Source: CAXMST01 sp963793415 (GTDB taxonomy: Bacteria > Actinomycetota > Thermoleophilia > Solirubrobacterales > 70-9). Taken from it: a stretch of DNA of 64,000 bases. The stretch lies in the NCBI GenBank assembly GCA_963793415.1, contig CAWCAC010000002.1, positions 186,001-250,000 of the forward strand, in the 5' to 3' direction. The translations under genes and the position numbers were made by a program. How positions within the stretch are numbered: position 1 is the stretch's first letter; each line of letters starts with the position of its first letter. Positions 8,381-16,217 of the stretch are shown here, piece by piece. Below the pieces are notes generated by a model that saw only the letters and a program-made list of their open reading frames with translations, did no database searches and was not told the DNA's origin.

Positions 8381-8878
8381 CTAGCCGGCGAGCGAGATCG
8401 CGACCTGCTCGAGCGCGTCGTAGGACTCCTGCATGCCCCCCTCCATGCCGGAATCGATGTGGGCGTCGCGGTGCGACTTCTCCTGATGGGTGACGAGCAC
8501 GGTCAGCTTCGTCCGCTCGCCGCCGTCGATCGGCTCGAACATGATCGTGTTGACCGCGTAGGCGTCGGGCATCCCCTCGAACACCTCGGTGGTGACGATG
8601 CGCTTGCCCGGCACGAGCTCTCGATAGGTGCCGTGGAAGGCGACCTCGAAGCCGCCGGTGGCCTCCATCACCTGGCGCCACTCGCCGCCCTCGCGCAGGT
8701 CGACCTGAACGTCGGTCACCTTGCCGCGCTTGCCGGCCCACCAGCGCCGGATCAGGTCCGGCGTCGTGCAGGCCTCGTACAGGAGGTTGGGCGGCGCGTC
8801 GAATTCGCGCTCGATCAGGATCTCGGTGTCCCCCTGGAGGGTCACCGTTGCGGTTCCGCTACTTGCCATCTGAGTCAT
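8381..8878 (-). CDS. SRPBCC/AHSA1-domain protein
   Basis: 165-residue START-like fold protein. The pattern REFDAPPNLLYEACTTPDLIRRWW and later TEVFEG and MQESYDALEQV are typical of the AHSA1 (Activator of Hsp90 ATPase-like) family, which binds small hydrophobic ligands. Its start overlaps the end of the ArsR gene by 20 nt. ArsR-AHSA1 pairs of this kind are common in actinobacteria, the regulator controlling both genes. Cytoplasmic; ligand unknown. Confidence 0.88.
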   Translation of the reverse strand: MTQMASSGTATVTLQGDTEILIEREFDAPPNLLYEACTTPDLIRRWWAGKRGKVTDVQVDLREGGEWRQVMEATGGFEVAFHGTYRELVPGKRIVTTEVFEGMPDAYAVNTIMFEPIDGGERTKLTVLVTHQEKSHRDAHIDSGMEGGMQESYDALEQVAISLAG

Positions 8879-9215
8879 CTCCTCGCTCTCTTTCCTGCAG
8901 TTCCTCGAGCACGTCGTCGAGCGCGTCGAAGCGCTCGTTCCACGTCCTCTCGTAGTTCTTGATCCAGTCGTGGATCGGTTTCAAGGCCGGGCCGTGGACG
9001 CTGTAGAAGCGTTGCCGCCCCTGCGCCCGCACTTCGACCAGGCCGACCTCTCGCAGGACCTTCAGGTGCTTGGACACCTGCGGCTGGGAGAGACGCGTGC
9101 TCTCGACCAGATCGTTGACCGCATGCTCGCCTTCGGCGAGCGCGTCGAGGATCTGGCGCCGCCGCGGCTCGGCGACGGCGTTGAAAGCGTCGGCTGTCGT
9201 TGCTGCCCTGGCCAT
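8859..9215 (-). CDS. ArsR-family transcriptional regulator
   Basis: 118-residue winged-helix repressor: VAEPRRRQILDALAEGEHAVNDLV, recognition helix RLSQPQVSKHLKVLREVGLV, wing RAQGRQRFYSV. No metal-binding cysteine pair is visible, so it belongs to the non-metal ArsR subgroup usually linked to AHSA1 genes. I place the start at ATG 9215 because TATATT lies exactly 7 nt before it and TTGACA 18 nt further up, a textbook leaderless promoter; a TTG nine bases upstream is the alternative. Coupled to the AHSA1 gene, with which it probably forms a self-regulated operon. Confidence 0.88.
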   Translation of the reverse strand: MARAATTADAFNAVAEPRRRQILDALAEGEHAVNDLVESTRLSQPQVSKHLKVLREVGLVEVRAQGRQRFYSVHGPALKPIHDWIKNYERTWNERFDALDDVLEELQERERGDDSDGK

Positions 9216-9252
9216 CGGCAACAATATATACGTGTATAGGAATATTTGTCAA
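9216..9252 (-). promoter_or_regulatory. leaderless promoter and operator of the ArsR-AHSA1 operon
   Basis: On the minus strand TTGACA (9252-9247), 18 nt, TATATT (9228-9223), 7 nt, ATG (9215). A 12-bp dyad (arms TATAC and GTATA, 9227-9238) overlaps the edge of the -10 box and the spacer, where ArsR would block RNA polymerase. This is an AT-rich island in very GC-rich surroundings. Confidence 0.75.
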
Positions 9253-9318
9253 TCGCACGAACGCTTAGTCCTTGGGCGACGGCTAAGCCCCCCGCCGACG
9301 CCTGCCGAAGGGACTGGG

Positions 9319-9675
9319 ATGAGTGACCAGACAGCAACAACCAGCCAGCCGGCCCAGGGCTGGTACACCGACCCCCACGACGCCGCGCGGCTTCGCTGGT
9401 GGGACGGAAGCACCTGGACCGATCATGTCCACGACGCGAAGGGCAACGGCGCCGCGGCGAGTAGTAGCGAGCCTGCGGCCACGACGGGGCTCAGCCGCAA
9501 AGTCGTCGCCACCTCCGGCTCGAGCTCAGCCGGCCGAGGCTCGGTCTCGAGGCCGGGTGGCGAAGGGTCCGCAGTCTCCGCGTGGCTCTCGGTCCGCAGC
9601 AACCAGATCCTGCTCGCGGTCCTGATCGTCGCCATCGCCCTGTTCGCCTTCGTGATGCTCGGCGGCGGCGCCTAG
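9319..9675 (+). CDS. DUF2510-domain membrane protein
   Basis: 118 residues from ATG 9319. Residues 14-41 form a DUF2510 domain (QGWYTDPHDAARLRWWDGSTWTDHV), a tryptophan-rich actinobacterial module of unknown function, followed by a Ser/Ala/Gly-rich linker and one C-terminal transmembrane helix (about 92-112). GAAGGGA precedes the ATG. Divergent from the ArsR promoter. Likely a tail-anchored envelope protein. Confidence 0.8.
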   Translation: MSDQTATTSQPAQGWYTDPHDAARLRWWDGSTWTDHVHDAKGNGAAASSSEPAATTGLSRKVVATSGSSSAGRGSVSRPGGEGSAVSAWLSVRSNQILLAVLIVAIALFAFVMLGGGA

Positions 9676-9725
9676 CCCGGGGACGAGCCCGCGAGCCGCC
9701 GCGAAGCGGCCCGCGTCGATAGGGT

Positions 9726-9750
9726 CGTGCCCGCAGCAAGTTCGGGCACG
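9726..9750 (+). other. stem-loop in the leader of the 9794 gene
   Basis: Arms CGTGCCCG (9726-9733) and CGGGCACG (9743-9750) pair perfectly around a 9-nt loop. TAGGGT at 9719-9724 could be a -10 box, which would put the hairpin at the 5' end of the transcript for the small gene at 9794. It could equally terminate transcription from the DUF2510 gene. Confidence 0.4.
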
Positions 9751-9793
9751 CGGGAACCGCTGGCGGGTCGCGCGTGAGGAGGGAGGCGCCAAG

Positions 9794-10009
9794 TTGGATT
9801 CAGAGAAGATCACCGACAAGCAGGCGCTGATCGCGCGCATCCGCGACCACTACGCGAGCCTCGGCATCCCGCTCGACGCGCTCAGCGATCGCGACGTCGA
9901 GCTCGGTGTCCGCCAACTCGCGGCTGCGGTCCGCGAGGCGGGCACCGGCAGCAAGGAAGCAACCGAGGCGATGCGCGCGGCCGTCGAGGCCGCCAAGATG
10001 CGCGAATAG
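9794..10009 (+). CDS. small hypothetical alpha-helical protein
   Basis: 71 residues from TTG 9794, with a strong ribosome site (GAGGAGGGAGG) upstream. Predicted mostly helical, with a charged N-terminal half and an alanine/glutamate-rich amphipathic C-terminal half. No family recognised. The GC-rich third positions and good ribosome site argue that it is translated. Confidence 0.6.
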   Translation: MDSEKITDKQALIARIRDHYASLGIPLDALSDRDVELGVRQLAAAVREAGTGSKEATEAMRAAVEAAKMRE

Positions 10010-10045
10010 CGCTTCGGCGCGCCGGAGCCACGAACGGCCCTGCCG

Positions 10046-10975
10046 CTACCAGAGTGCGTCGTGGTGCTCCATCACGCCGACGCCGGCGGCGAGCTCGATC
10101 CCGCCGAGTGAGCCGCTGAAGGTTCCGAACGGCTGGCGGTAGTCGAAGCGGACGACCTTCAGGTTCTCCGTCGCGCGGCGCTCGGCCTCGGCCGAGAATC
10201 CGAGCCGGCTGCCGTCGGCGAAGTCGATCGACCCGAGCTCCGGGTCGAAGCTGACCGGGCCGGGCTCGAACGGTTCGCCGTCGACCCAGATCGCCCGCTC
10301 GCTGCCGACCTCGGGATCGTTGACGCCGCTGACCAGGTTCCAGCCGAGCGCGCGGCCGTCGGCCGCGGTACCGACCCCGGCCGACCACTGCCAGACGGTG
10401 TGGCGCGGGTGGTAGCCGGCGGACTCGTCCTCGATCCCGAACGCGGTCGTCTGCCAGCGGCGCCCGCCGGGCAGGCGCACGTCGCAGACGATCGGGGCGA
10501 TCCGCTTGCGCGTCCAGACCCAGCCGCCCTCGCCGTTCGGATTGACGGACTCGACCCACTGCCCATCGCCGACCTCGAGCTTGGCGCGGGCCTCCTTGGC
10601 GTCGATCCAGGTGACGACGCCCTCCTCGTCGGAGCCGATCGGCCAGGCCGACTTGTCGGCGGTCAGGCTCCAGACGTCGCCGCGCCCGAACGGCGGATGC
10701 TTGCGCGTGCGCTCGATCATCTCGCCGCTCTCGCGGTCGACGATCGCCCAGAAGGTCTGGCCGACCGGGCCGACCTGCGCGCGGGCGGCGCAGAGCATGA
10801 ACTCGTCGCAGAAGACGCCCACGTAGCGCCAACGCTTGCGCAGGCGGCGATGCGGGCCGAACATCGGCAGCCGCGCATCGGGCGGCAGGGGCAGGTCTTC
10901 GGGGCGGCCGGGGCCGGGACCGCGCCAGGGCAGGCCGGCGGCGGTCGCTCCCGGAGCGGGAACGGTGGCGGACAT
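10046..10975 (-). CDS. DUF2804-like protein
   Basis: 309 residues from ATG 10975; TACCGT lies exactly 7 nt upstream (leaderless). N-terminal proline-rich GRPEDLPLPPDA, then RRLRKRWRYVGVFCDEFM, later VCDVRLPGGRRWQTTAFGIEDES and a C-terminal FDYRQPFGTFSGSL. The pattern resembles DUF2804, whose members share a lipocalin-related double-barrel layout with the CrtC/AttH group, so a hydrophobic ligand or carotenoid-like substrate is conceivable. Divergent from the TetR gene, which probably controls it through the shared intergenic operator. Confidence 0.65.
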   Translation of the reverse strand: MSATVPAPGATAAGLPWRGPGPGRPEDLPLPPDARLPMFGPHRRLRKRWRYVGVFCDEFMLCAARAQVGPVGQTFWAIVDRESGEMIERTRKHPPFGRGDVWSLTADKSAWPIGSDEEGVVTWIDAKEARAKLEVGDGQWVESVNPNGEGGWVWTRKRIAPIVCDVRLPGGRRWQTTAFGIEDESAGYHPRHTVWQWSAGVGTAADGRALGWNLVSGVNDPEVGSERAIWVDGEPFEPGPVSFDPELGSIDFADGSRLGFSAEAERRATENLKVVRFDYRQPFGTFSGSLGGIELAAGVGVMEHHDALW

Positions 10976-11038
10976 GGAGAGGACGGTAGTCGGGCGGCTC
11001 GGTTGACGTTTTAGAACGTTCCCTCTACTATGCGGCTC
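10976..11038. promoter_or_regulatory. divergent promoter region with TetR operator candidate
   Basis: Rightward: TTGACG (11003-11008), 17 nt, TACTAT (11026-11031), 7 nt, ATG of tetR. Leftward: TACCGT 7 nt before the DUF2804 ATG. A perfect palindrome GAACGTTC (11014-11021), with a flanking half-copy GACGTT, sits in the rightward spacer and near the leftward -35 region, so one bound TetR dimer could control both genes. Confidence 0.7.
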
Positions 11039-11650
11039 ATGGCCCGGCCGCGCCTCCACGACGACGACGCCGTCCTCGACGCGGCGGCCGCCGTTGCCCT
11101 CGAGCTCGGCGCCCGCGGCGCCAGCATCGACGCGATCGCCGCCCGCAGCGGCGCCCCGGTCGGCTCGATCTACCACCGCTTCGGCTCCCGCGACGGAGTC
11201 CTCGCCGCCGCCTGGGAGCGCGCCGTGCGCCGCTTCCAGACCGGCTACCTGCCGGAGGAGCTGCCCGGCCCCGACCCGCTCGCAACGGCGGCGGGGATGG
11301 CCGAGGCGGTCGTCTCCTACGCGATTCGCGACCCCGACGGCGCCCGGCTGCTGATGACGCTGCGGCCCGAGGACCACTTCGAGCGGCCGACCCCGATCGA
11401 GGAGCTGAACGCGGGGATCGCGGCCGCAGTCCGCTCGCTCGCCCGCGGTCTAGGCGTCTCCAGCGAACGGGTGCGAATGGCCGTCATCGACCTCCCCTAC
11501 GGCACGATGCGCCGCCGGCTCGCCGAAGGCCGCCGGATCGACGCCACGGTCCGGGCCGAGGTCGGCGCCGCGGCGCGGGCGTTGCTCGCGAGCGGCAGCG
11601 CAGATCCCCTCGAATCGACCAGTGCCGAACCGGAAGGAGCCACACGATGA
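11039..11650 (+). CDS. TetR/AcrR-family transcriptional regulator
   Basis: 203 residues. HTH in residues 8-50: AVALELGARGASIDAIAARSGAPVGSIYHRFGSRDGVLAAAWERAV. The C-terminal half is the ligand-binding domain. Start chosen at ATG 11039, which sits 7 nt after the -10 TACTAT; an in-frame ATG 9 nt upstream overlaps the -10 box. The last codons overlap the next gene (ATGA at 11647), so the regulator and the SRPBCC protein form one operon, divergent from DUF2804. Confidence 0.9.
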   Translation: MARPRLHDDDAVLDAAAAVALELGARGASIDAIAARSGAPVGSIYHRFGSRDGVLAAAWERAVRRFQTGYLPEELPGPDPLATAAGMAEAVVSYAIRDPDGARLLMTLRPEDHFERPTPIEELNAGIAAAVRSLARGLGVSSERVRMAVIDLPYGTMRRRLAEGRRIDATVRAEVGAAARALLASGSADPLESTSAEPEGATR

Positions 11651-12228
11651 ACCCCTGGCCGAGGATCGTCGCCGACTGGGGCAGCGATGCCCGCGACCAC
11701 GAGCACGAGTTCGCATGCGACGAGGTCCTGCCCGAGAGCGACATGACCCTCTACCGCGCGATCGACGTCGAGGCGCCGGCCGCGGTCACCTACCGCTGGA
11801 TCTGCCAGATCCGGGTAGCCCCATACTCCTACGACAAGCTCGACAACTGGGGCAGGCGCAGTCCCCAGGAGCTGATCCCGGGCCTCGAGCATGTCGAGGT
11901 CGGCCAGCGCTGGATGGAGATCTTCAGCCTCAAGGCGTTCGAGCCGGGGCGCAGCATCACGCTGTTCTCGAAGGGCCCGCTCTTCGGGCTCGTCGCGATC
12001 ACCTACCTGGTCGAACCGCTCGGCGAGCATCGCTCGCGGCTCGTCGCGAAGATCCGGTGCCGCTACAACCGCGGTCCGCTCGGCCTGCTGATGCGGCTGA
12101 TCCTGCCGCCCGGCGATCTCGTGATGATGCGGCGCCAACTGCTCAACCTGGCCGAGCTGGCGGAGCGGACGACCCCGGCCTCGGCCTCGGCCCTCGTCAC
12201 ATCGAACGTCCCTCAGCTGACCCTATAG
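11647..12228 (+). CDS. SRPBCC-family protein
   Basis: 193 residues. The middle part (ITLFSKGPLFGLVAITYLVEPLGEHRSRLVAKIRCRYN) and the opening segment AIDVEAPAAVTYRWICQIRVAPYSYDKLDNWG fit polyketide-cyclase/SRPBCC proteins that bind hydrophobic ligands. Cotranscribed with the TetR gene. The last eight or so codons lie inside the 46-bp palindromic repeat at 12203, so the C-terminal residues (NVPQLTL) are supplied by the repeat. Confidence 0.75.
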   Translation: MNPWPRIVADWGSDARDHEHEFACDEVLPESDMTLYRAIDVEAPAAVTYRWICQIRVAPYSYDKLDNWGRRSPQELIPGLEHVEVGQRWMEIFSLKAFEPGRSITLFSKGPLFGLVAITYLVEPLGEHRSRLVAKIRCRYNRGPLGLLMRLILPPGDLVMMRRQLLNLAELAERTTPASASALVTSNVPQLTL

Positions 12229-12248
12229 ATAGGTCTGAGGGACGTTCG
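12203..12248 (+). repeat. 46-bp palindromic repeat, copy A
   Basis: Perfect 14-bp inverted arms (CGAACGTCCCTCAG / CTGAGGGACGTTCG) around a core with CCTATAGATAGG, itself a short dyad. Same length and near-identical to copies at 20994 (inverted) and 57676. Lies between two convergent genes, overlapping the 3' end of the SRPBCC gene. Confidence 0.92.
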
Positions 12249-12299
12249 GCGCGTCAAACGCGAACGTCGCGCGGCGAGTGCCGCCCGACGACGGCTTAG

Positions 12300-14069
12300 C
12301 TACTCGATCTTTGCGATCAGGTCGCCGGAGTTGATCGCGGCGCCGACCTCGACCGCGAGATCGGTGATCTTGCCCGCCTTGTGGGCGGTGATCTCGTTCT
12401 CCATCTTCATCGCCTCGATGACGACGATCAGCGTGCCCTCTTCGACCTCGTCGCCCTCGGCGACCTCGACCTTGAAGATCGAGCCCTGAAGCGGGGCGAC
12501 GAGGTTGTCGCCCGAGGCTGCGGCGCCGCCGCCGGCCTTCTTCTCGCGCTTCGGCGGGCGCTTGCCGCCGGACGCAGCGGCGCCGTTGCCGCCGCCGGCG
12601 AATGCCTCGCCGTGCACCTTGACCGGGAAGAGCTTGCCGCCGACCTCGACCTTGTACTCGCGGGTCGTGATCTCGGGCGCCTCGTCGCCGTCGCCGGCAG
12701 GAGCGGGGACCTCCTCGGGCGCCGTCGACTTGAGCCACTCCTGGTCCTCGGTCAGATCGCGGCAGGTCTCGCCGTTGGCCCACTGCTCGGTCGCCATGAT
12801 CGCCTTGTGGAAGGGGATCAGAGTCGTCAGCGAGCCGACGTCGTACTCGTCGAGCGCGCGCAGCATCCGCCGCGTCGCCTTCTCGCGGTCGACGTCCCAG
12901 GTGATCAGCTTCGCGACCATCGGGTCGTACAGCGGCGTCACCTCGCCGCCACGCTCGAGGCCGGAGTCGACGCGGACGCCGGGGCCCGAGGGCTCCTTGT
13001 ACTCGTCGACGGGGCCGGGGGCCGGGGCGAAGTTCATGTGCGCCGCTTCGGCGTTGATCCGGCACTCGATCGCGTGGCCGCGGAGCTCGACGTCCTCCTG
13101 GTAGACGGAGAGGCGCTCGCCGGCGGCGATCAGGACCTGCTCGCGGACGATGTCGATGCCCGTGACCATCTCTGTCACGCAGTGCTCGACCTGAACGCGG
13201 GTGTTCATCTCGAGGAAGAAGTAGTCGTCGCCGACCTGCAGGCCCTCGATCGTGCCGGCGCCGCGGTAGTCGACGGCGCGGGCCGCCTCCTTCGCGATCC
13301 GCCCGATCCGCTCGCGCATCTCCTCGTCGACGCGGGGCCCCGGCGCCTCCTCGATCAGCTTCTGGTGGCGGCGCTGGATCGAGCAGTCACGCTCGCCCAG
13401 GTGAATGACGTTTCCATGAGAGTCGGCGAGGATCTGGACCTCGACGTGGCGCGGGTCCTCGAGGTAGCGCTCGAGGTAGACGCGGTCGTCGCTGAAGAAC
13501 TTCTCTCCCTCGCGAGCGGCGCCCTCGAAGGCGCCCTCGAGCTCGTCGGGGGTCATCGCGACGCGGAATCCCTTGCCGCCGCCGCCGCCGACCGCCTTGC
13601 AGGCGATCGGGAAGCCGATCTCCTCGGCCTTCTTGGCGGCCGCCTCGACGTCCTCGACGGGCTGGGTGTCGCCGGGGACGATCGGCACCTCGGCCGCCTG
13701 CATGATCTCGCGGGCCTTCGTCTTCGAGCCCATCGCGTCGATCGCGTCGGCGGGCGGCCCGATCCAGGTGATGTCGGTCTCGGCGATCCGGCGGGCGAAG
13801 CCGGCGTTCTCGGCGAGGAATCCGTAGCCGGGATGGATCGCGCTGGTCCCGGACTGCTCGGCGACCTCGAGGATCTTGTCGATGTTCAGGTAGCTCTCCG
13901 CGGGCACCGCCGGGCCAAGCAGGTAGGCCTCGTCCGCGAGCCGCACGTGGGGCGTGTCGCGGTCGGCCTCCGAGTAGACGGCGACCGTGCCGATTCCCAT
14001 TTCCTTGAGCGTCCGCATGACGCGGATCGCGATCTCGCCGCGGTTGGCGATCAGAACCTTCTCGAACAT
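12300..14069 (-). CDS. acetyl/propionyl-CoA carboxylase alpha subunit (biotin carboxylase + BCCP)
   Basis: 589 residues. Biotin carboxylase N domain opens MFEKVLIANRGEIAIRVMRT; ATP-grasp glycine loop GGGGGKGF near residue 165; catalytic segment RDCSIQRRHQK and EMNTRVQVEH. A linker rich in Ala/Gly/Lys precedes a biotinyl domain with EAMKMEN, where Lys555 is the biotinylation site. It makes carboxybiotin for malonyl- or methylmalonyl-CoA synthesis in fatty acid or propionate metabolism; the beta subunit is not in the window. BirA at 57739 would attach the biotin. TATCCT lies 10 nt before the ATG. Length is usual for the actinobacterial fused alpha chain. Confidence 0.94.
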   Translation of the reverse strand: MFEKVLIANRGEIAIRVMRTLKEMGIGTVAVYSEADRDTPHVRLADEAYLLGPAVPAESYLNIDKILEVAEQSGTSAIHPGYGFLAENAGFARRIAETDITWIGPPADAIDAMGSKTKAREIMQAAEVPIVPGDTQPVEDVEAAAKKAEEIGFPIACKAVGGGGGKGFRVAMTPDELEGAFEGAAREGEKFFSDDRVYLERYLEDPRHVEVQILADSHGNVIHLGERDCSIQRRHQKLIEEAPGPRVDEEMRERIGRIAKEAARAVDYRGAGTIEGLQVGDDYFFLEMNTRVQVEHCVTEMVTGIDIVREQVLIAAGERLSVYQEDVELRGHAIECRINAEAAHMNFAPAPGPVDEYKEPSGPGVRVDSGLERGGEVTPLYDPMVAKLITWDVDREKATRRMLRALDEYDVGSLTTLIPFHKAIMATEQWANGETCRDLTEDQEWLKSTAPEEVPAPAGDGDEAPEITTREYKVEVGGKLFPVKVHGEAFAGGGNGAAASGGKRPPKREKKAGGGAAASGDNLVAPLQGSIFKVEVAEGDEVEEGTLIVVIEAMKMENEITAHKAGKITDLAVEVGAAINSGDLIAKIE

Positions 14070-14144
14070 AGGACGCGAGAGGATAGTCGGCGCGCGCCCG
14101 CGAGGTGGCCGGGCGGCCGAGGCCCGATCACTACGATCAGCGCC

Positions 14145-14444
14145 ATGGAAGAGACCCCCGATCAGACCGCCAGGCCGTCACGCCCGACGCAGCCGACGAC
14201 TCCCGAGGAGCTGAGGCGCTCGCTGACCATCGTCCGCTACGGAATCGGCTTCAGCGTCGTCGCGATCGCACTGATGACCTGGATCTTCATCGCCTTCTTC
14301 GACGCGCCGGCGATGCCCCTGGTGCCGCTCGCGATCCTCGTGATCGCGGTCGACTTCGTGATGCTCGGGATCTTCACCCGCCAGCGGCAGCGGGCGATCG
14401 ACGCGATCGGCGAGCGCGAAGGCGCCGCCCCCAGCGACAACTAG
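14145..14444 (+). CDS. small two-helix membrane protein
   Basis: 99 residues from ATG 14145, with TACGAT exactly 7 nt upstream (leaderless). A Pro/Thr-rich N-terminal 30 residues precede two transmembrane helices (about 34-55 and 60-80) and a charged tail. Family not recognised. It is divergent from the carboxylase gene and convergent with the SnoaL-like gene only 4 nt away. Confidence 0.7.
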   Translation: MEETPDQTARPSRPTQPTTPEELRRSLTIVRYGIGFSVVAIALMTWIFIAFFDAPAMPLVPLAILVIAVDFVMLGIFTRQRQRAIDAIGEREGAAPSDN

Positions 14445-14448
14445 CCGC

Positions 14449-14865
14449 TCAGAATTCCGGGAAGCTTTCGCCGACATCGAGCGCTTCGAGCGCGTCGCCG
14501 ACCGAGCGATCGAGAGCCGAGCGCGTGACCTTGTCGTCCTCGATCACGAGCGCCTGGAACCAGGGCAGGTCGACGCTGACGCCGCTCGCCTTGCTGGTCG
14601 CGTGGAAGAGGATCCGGAGGATCGCGACGTCGCCCTCGCGCGTGTAGGACTCGATCGCGATGTGAATCTCGTCCCAGGGCTCGTGCAGATGCACCCAGAA
14701 CTCCTTGAAGCCGTCGTGACCGTTGTAGACCGGCTTCGTCCCCGGGAACGAGGCCGAGGTGTGCCACTCGACGTCGGTGGCGAGGAAGTCCAGGGTCCGA
14801 TCGAGGTTGCCCTCGTTCCACGCCTCGTAGCCGGCGCGGATCCGCTCGAACATCGACTCCGCCAT
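14449..14865 (-). CDS. SnoaL-like / nuclear transport factor 2 fold protein
   Basis: 138 residues. The pattern RIRAGYEAWNEGNLDRTLDFLATDVEWH, then NGHDGFKEFWVHL and a C-terminal DRSVGDALEAL segment are typical of SnoaL-like NTF2 proteins, small cone-shaped dimers with ligand-binding or isomerase activity. TAGGGT lies 8 nt before the ATG, again leaderless. Substrate unknown. Confidence 0.85.
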   Translation of the reverse strand: MAESMFERIRAGYEAWNEGNLDRTLDFLATDVEWHTSASFPGTKPVYNGHDGFKEFWVHLHEPWDEIHIAIESYTREGDVAILRILFHATSKASGVSVDLPWFQALVIEDDKVTRSALDRSVGDALEALDVGESFPEF

Positions 14866-14912
14866 CGAGCTCCACCCTAGCGAGCCGGCACCGGCGCTCG
14901 TGCGCCTTCCTG

Positions 14913-16022
14913 TCAGTCGGCGGGATCGTCGTGCGGCGGCGCCTGAATCTCCTCGCTCGCCCCCGGGACGCCGCTCTCGATCTCACGCTGCCGCTCGAGC
15001 TCGGCGTTGAGCTCCTGCCCGAACAAAAGCGCGTTGTTGGAGATCCAGAGCCAGAGCAGGAAGACGATCATGCCGCCGAGGCTGCCGTAGGTCGCGTTGT
15101 AGGAGCCGAAGTTGGCGGCGTAGAAGCCGAATCCGACCGAGGCGAGGATCCAGGCGAGGACCGCGACGATGCTTCCGGGGCTGACCCAGCGGAAGCGCGG
15201 CTGGCGCACGTTCGGGGCCCACCAGTAGAGGACCGCGAACATGAACGAGACGACGAGGATCATCACCGGCCACTTGACGATCCCCCAGATCGTGACCGCC
15301 GTCGAGCCGAGGCCGATCGCGTCCCCGACCGCCTCGGCGAGCGGGCCGCTGACGACCAGCGAGACGAGCAGCAGGGCGAGCAGGATCACCATCAGCAGCG
15401 TCATCCCGACCTGCTGCGGGCGCAGCTTCCAGAACGGGCGCCCCTCGTCGACCTCGTAGATCGCGTTCGAGGCGCGGGTGAAGGCGCCGAGGTAACCCGA
15501 CGCCGACCAGATCGCGCCGAGGAGGCCGATGCTGAGCACGGCCGCGGCGCCGCCGGTCGAGGTCAGGTTCTCGATCGGATCGCGGAAGGTGTCGACGGCG
15601 GAGGCAGGGCCGAGGTCGTCGACGATGTCGAGCAGGGCGTCGGTCGTCTCGGGCTGCTGGCCGAAGAGGCCGAGCAGGGAGACGAGCACGAGCAGGCCGG
15701 GAAAGACCGAGAGGACCGAGTAGTAGGTGAGCGCCGCCGACCAGTCGGTGATGTTGTCGGCGCGGAACTCGCTGACGGCGCGCTTCAGCGTCGCCCACCA
15801 GGAGCGGCGGCCGAGCTCGGCGGGCGAGTCGGGGCCGGGCGGACCGTCCTCGTCGCGGAGGGCCGCGGCCTTCGTCTCGTCGTCGAGGTAGCCGTCGAGC
15901 CGGGCGTGGGCGTGGCGCTCATCGCGGGCCCCGGCGTCAGTCGCTGCGCTCGGAGCCCGGCCAGACGCCGGTCGCCCGCTCGAATCCCTTCGCCCCGAAG
16001 CGCTGGATGACGACGCGGACAA
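14913..16022 (-). CDS. YihY/BrkB-family membrane protein
   Basis: 369 residues with six transmembrane helices. ADNITDWSAALTYYSVLSVFPGLLVLVSLLGL is the BrkB signature; SGYLGAFTRASNAIYEVDEGRPFWKLRP and GGMIVFLLWLWISNNALLFGQELNAEL complete it. The only canonical start (ATG 16022) gives an 85-residue hydrophilic head and overlaps the DUF4235 gene by 86 nt in another frame. Function of the family is unsettled (once called ribonuclease BN; possibly a transporter). Last gene of the leftward cassette starting at 17037. Confidence 0.88.
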   Translation of the reverse strand: MSASSSSASGRRDSSGRPASGRAPSAATDAGARDERHAHARLDGYLDDETKAAALRDEDGPPGPDSPAELGRRSWWATLKRAVSEFRADNITDWSAALTYYSVLSVFPGLLVLVSLLGLFGQQPETTDALLDIVDDLGPASAVDTFRDPIENLTSTGGAAAVLSIGLLGAIWSASGYLGAFTRASNAIYEVDEGRPFWKLRPQQVGMTLLMVILLALLLVSLVVSGPLAEAVGDAIGLGSTAVTIWGIVKWPVMILVVSFMFAVLYWWAPNVRQPRFRWVSPGSIVAVLAWILASVGFGFYAANFGSYNATYGSLGGMIVFLLWLWISNNALLFGQELNAELERQREIESGVPGASEEIQAPPHDDPAD

Positions 16023-16212
16023 TGGCGAAGATCGCCCCGGTCAGAGCCGAGGAGATGATCACCTCCGACCAGGTGGCCTCGCGGTCTTCGGGATCGGGCG
16101 GCTCCTCGCCCGAGCCGAGCAGAGCCCAGACGCGCTCGAAAATCTGACTGGCGACGACGCCGGCGAGGATTCCCGCGAGCAGGCCGATCGGCTTGTAAAG
16201 GACCTTTGCCAT
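15937..16212 (-). CDS. DUF4235 membrane protein
   Basis: 91 residues: KVLYKPIGLLAGILAGVVASQIFERVWALLG, then a short acidic loop and a second helix SSALTGAIFAIVRVVIQRFGAKGFERATGVWPG. This is the actinobacterial DUF4235 two-helix pattern. The gene sits 5 nt after the DUF3618 gene and shares 86 nt with the BrkB reading frame. Confidence 0.85.
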   Translation of the reverse strand: MAKVLYKPIGLLAGILAGVVASQIFERVWALLGSGEEPPDPEDREATWSEVIISSALTGAIFAIVRVVIQRFGAKGFERATGVWPGSERSD

Positions 16213-16217
16213 CTTCG

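Noticed and set aside
12381..14140. A very long open frame on the plus strand through the carboxylase region
   Set aside because: It is antisense to the intact biotin carboxylase and its Val/Asp/Leu-rich product is a GC-skew shadow; only its last part from ATG 14145 is a real small gene.
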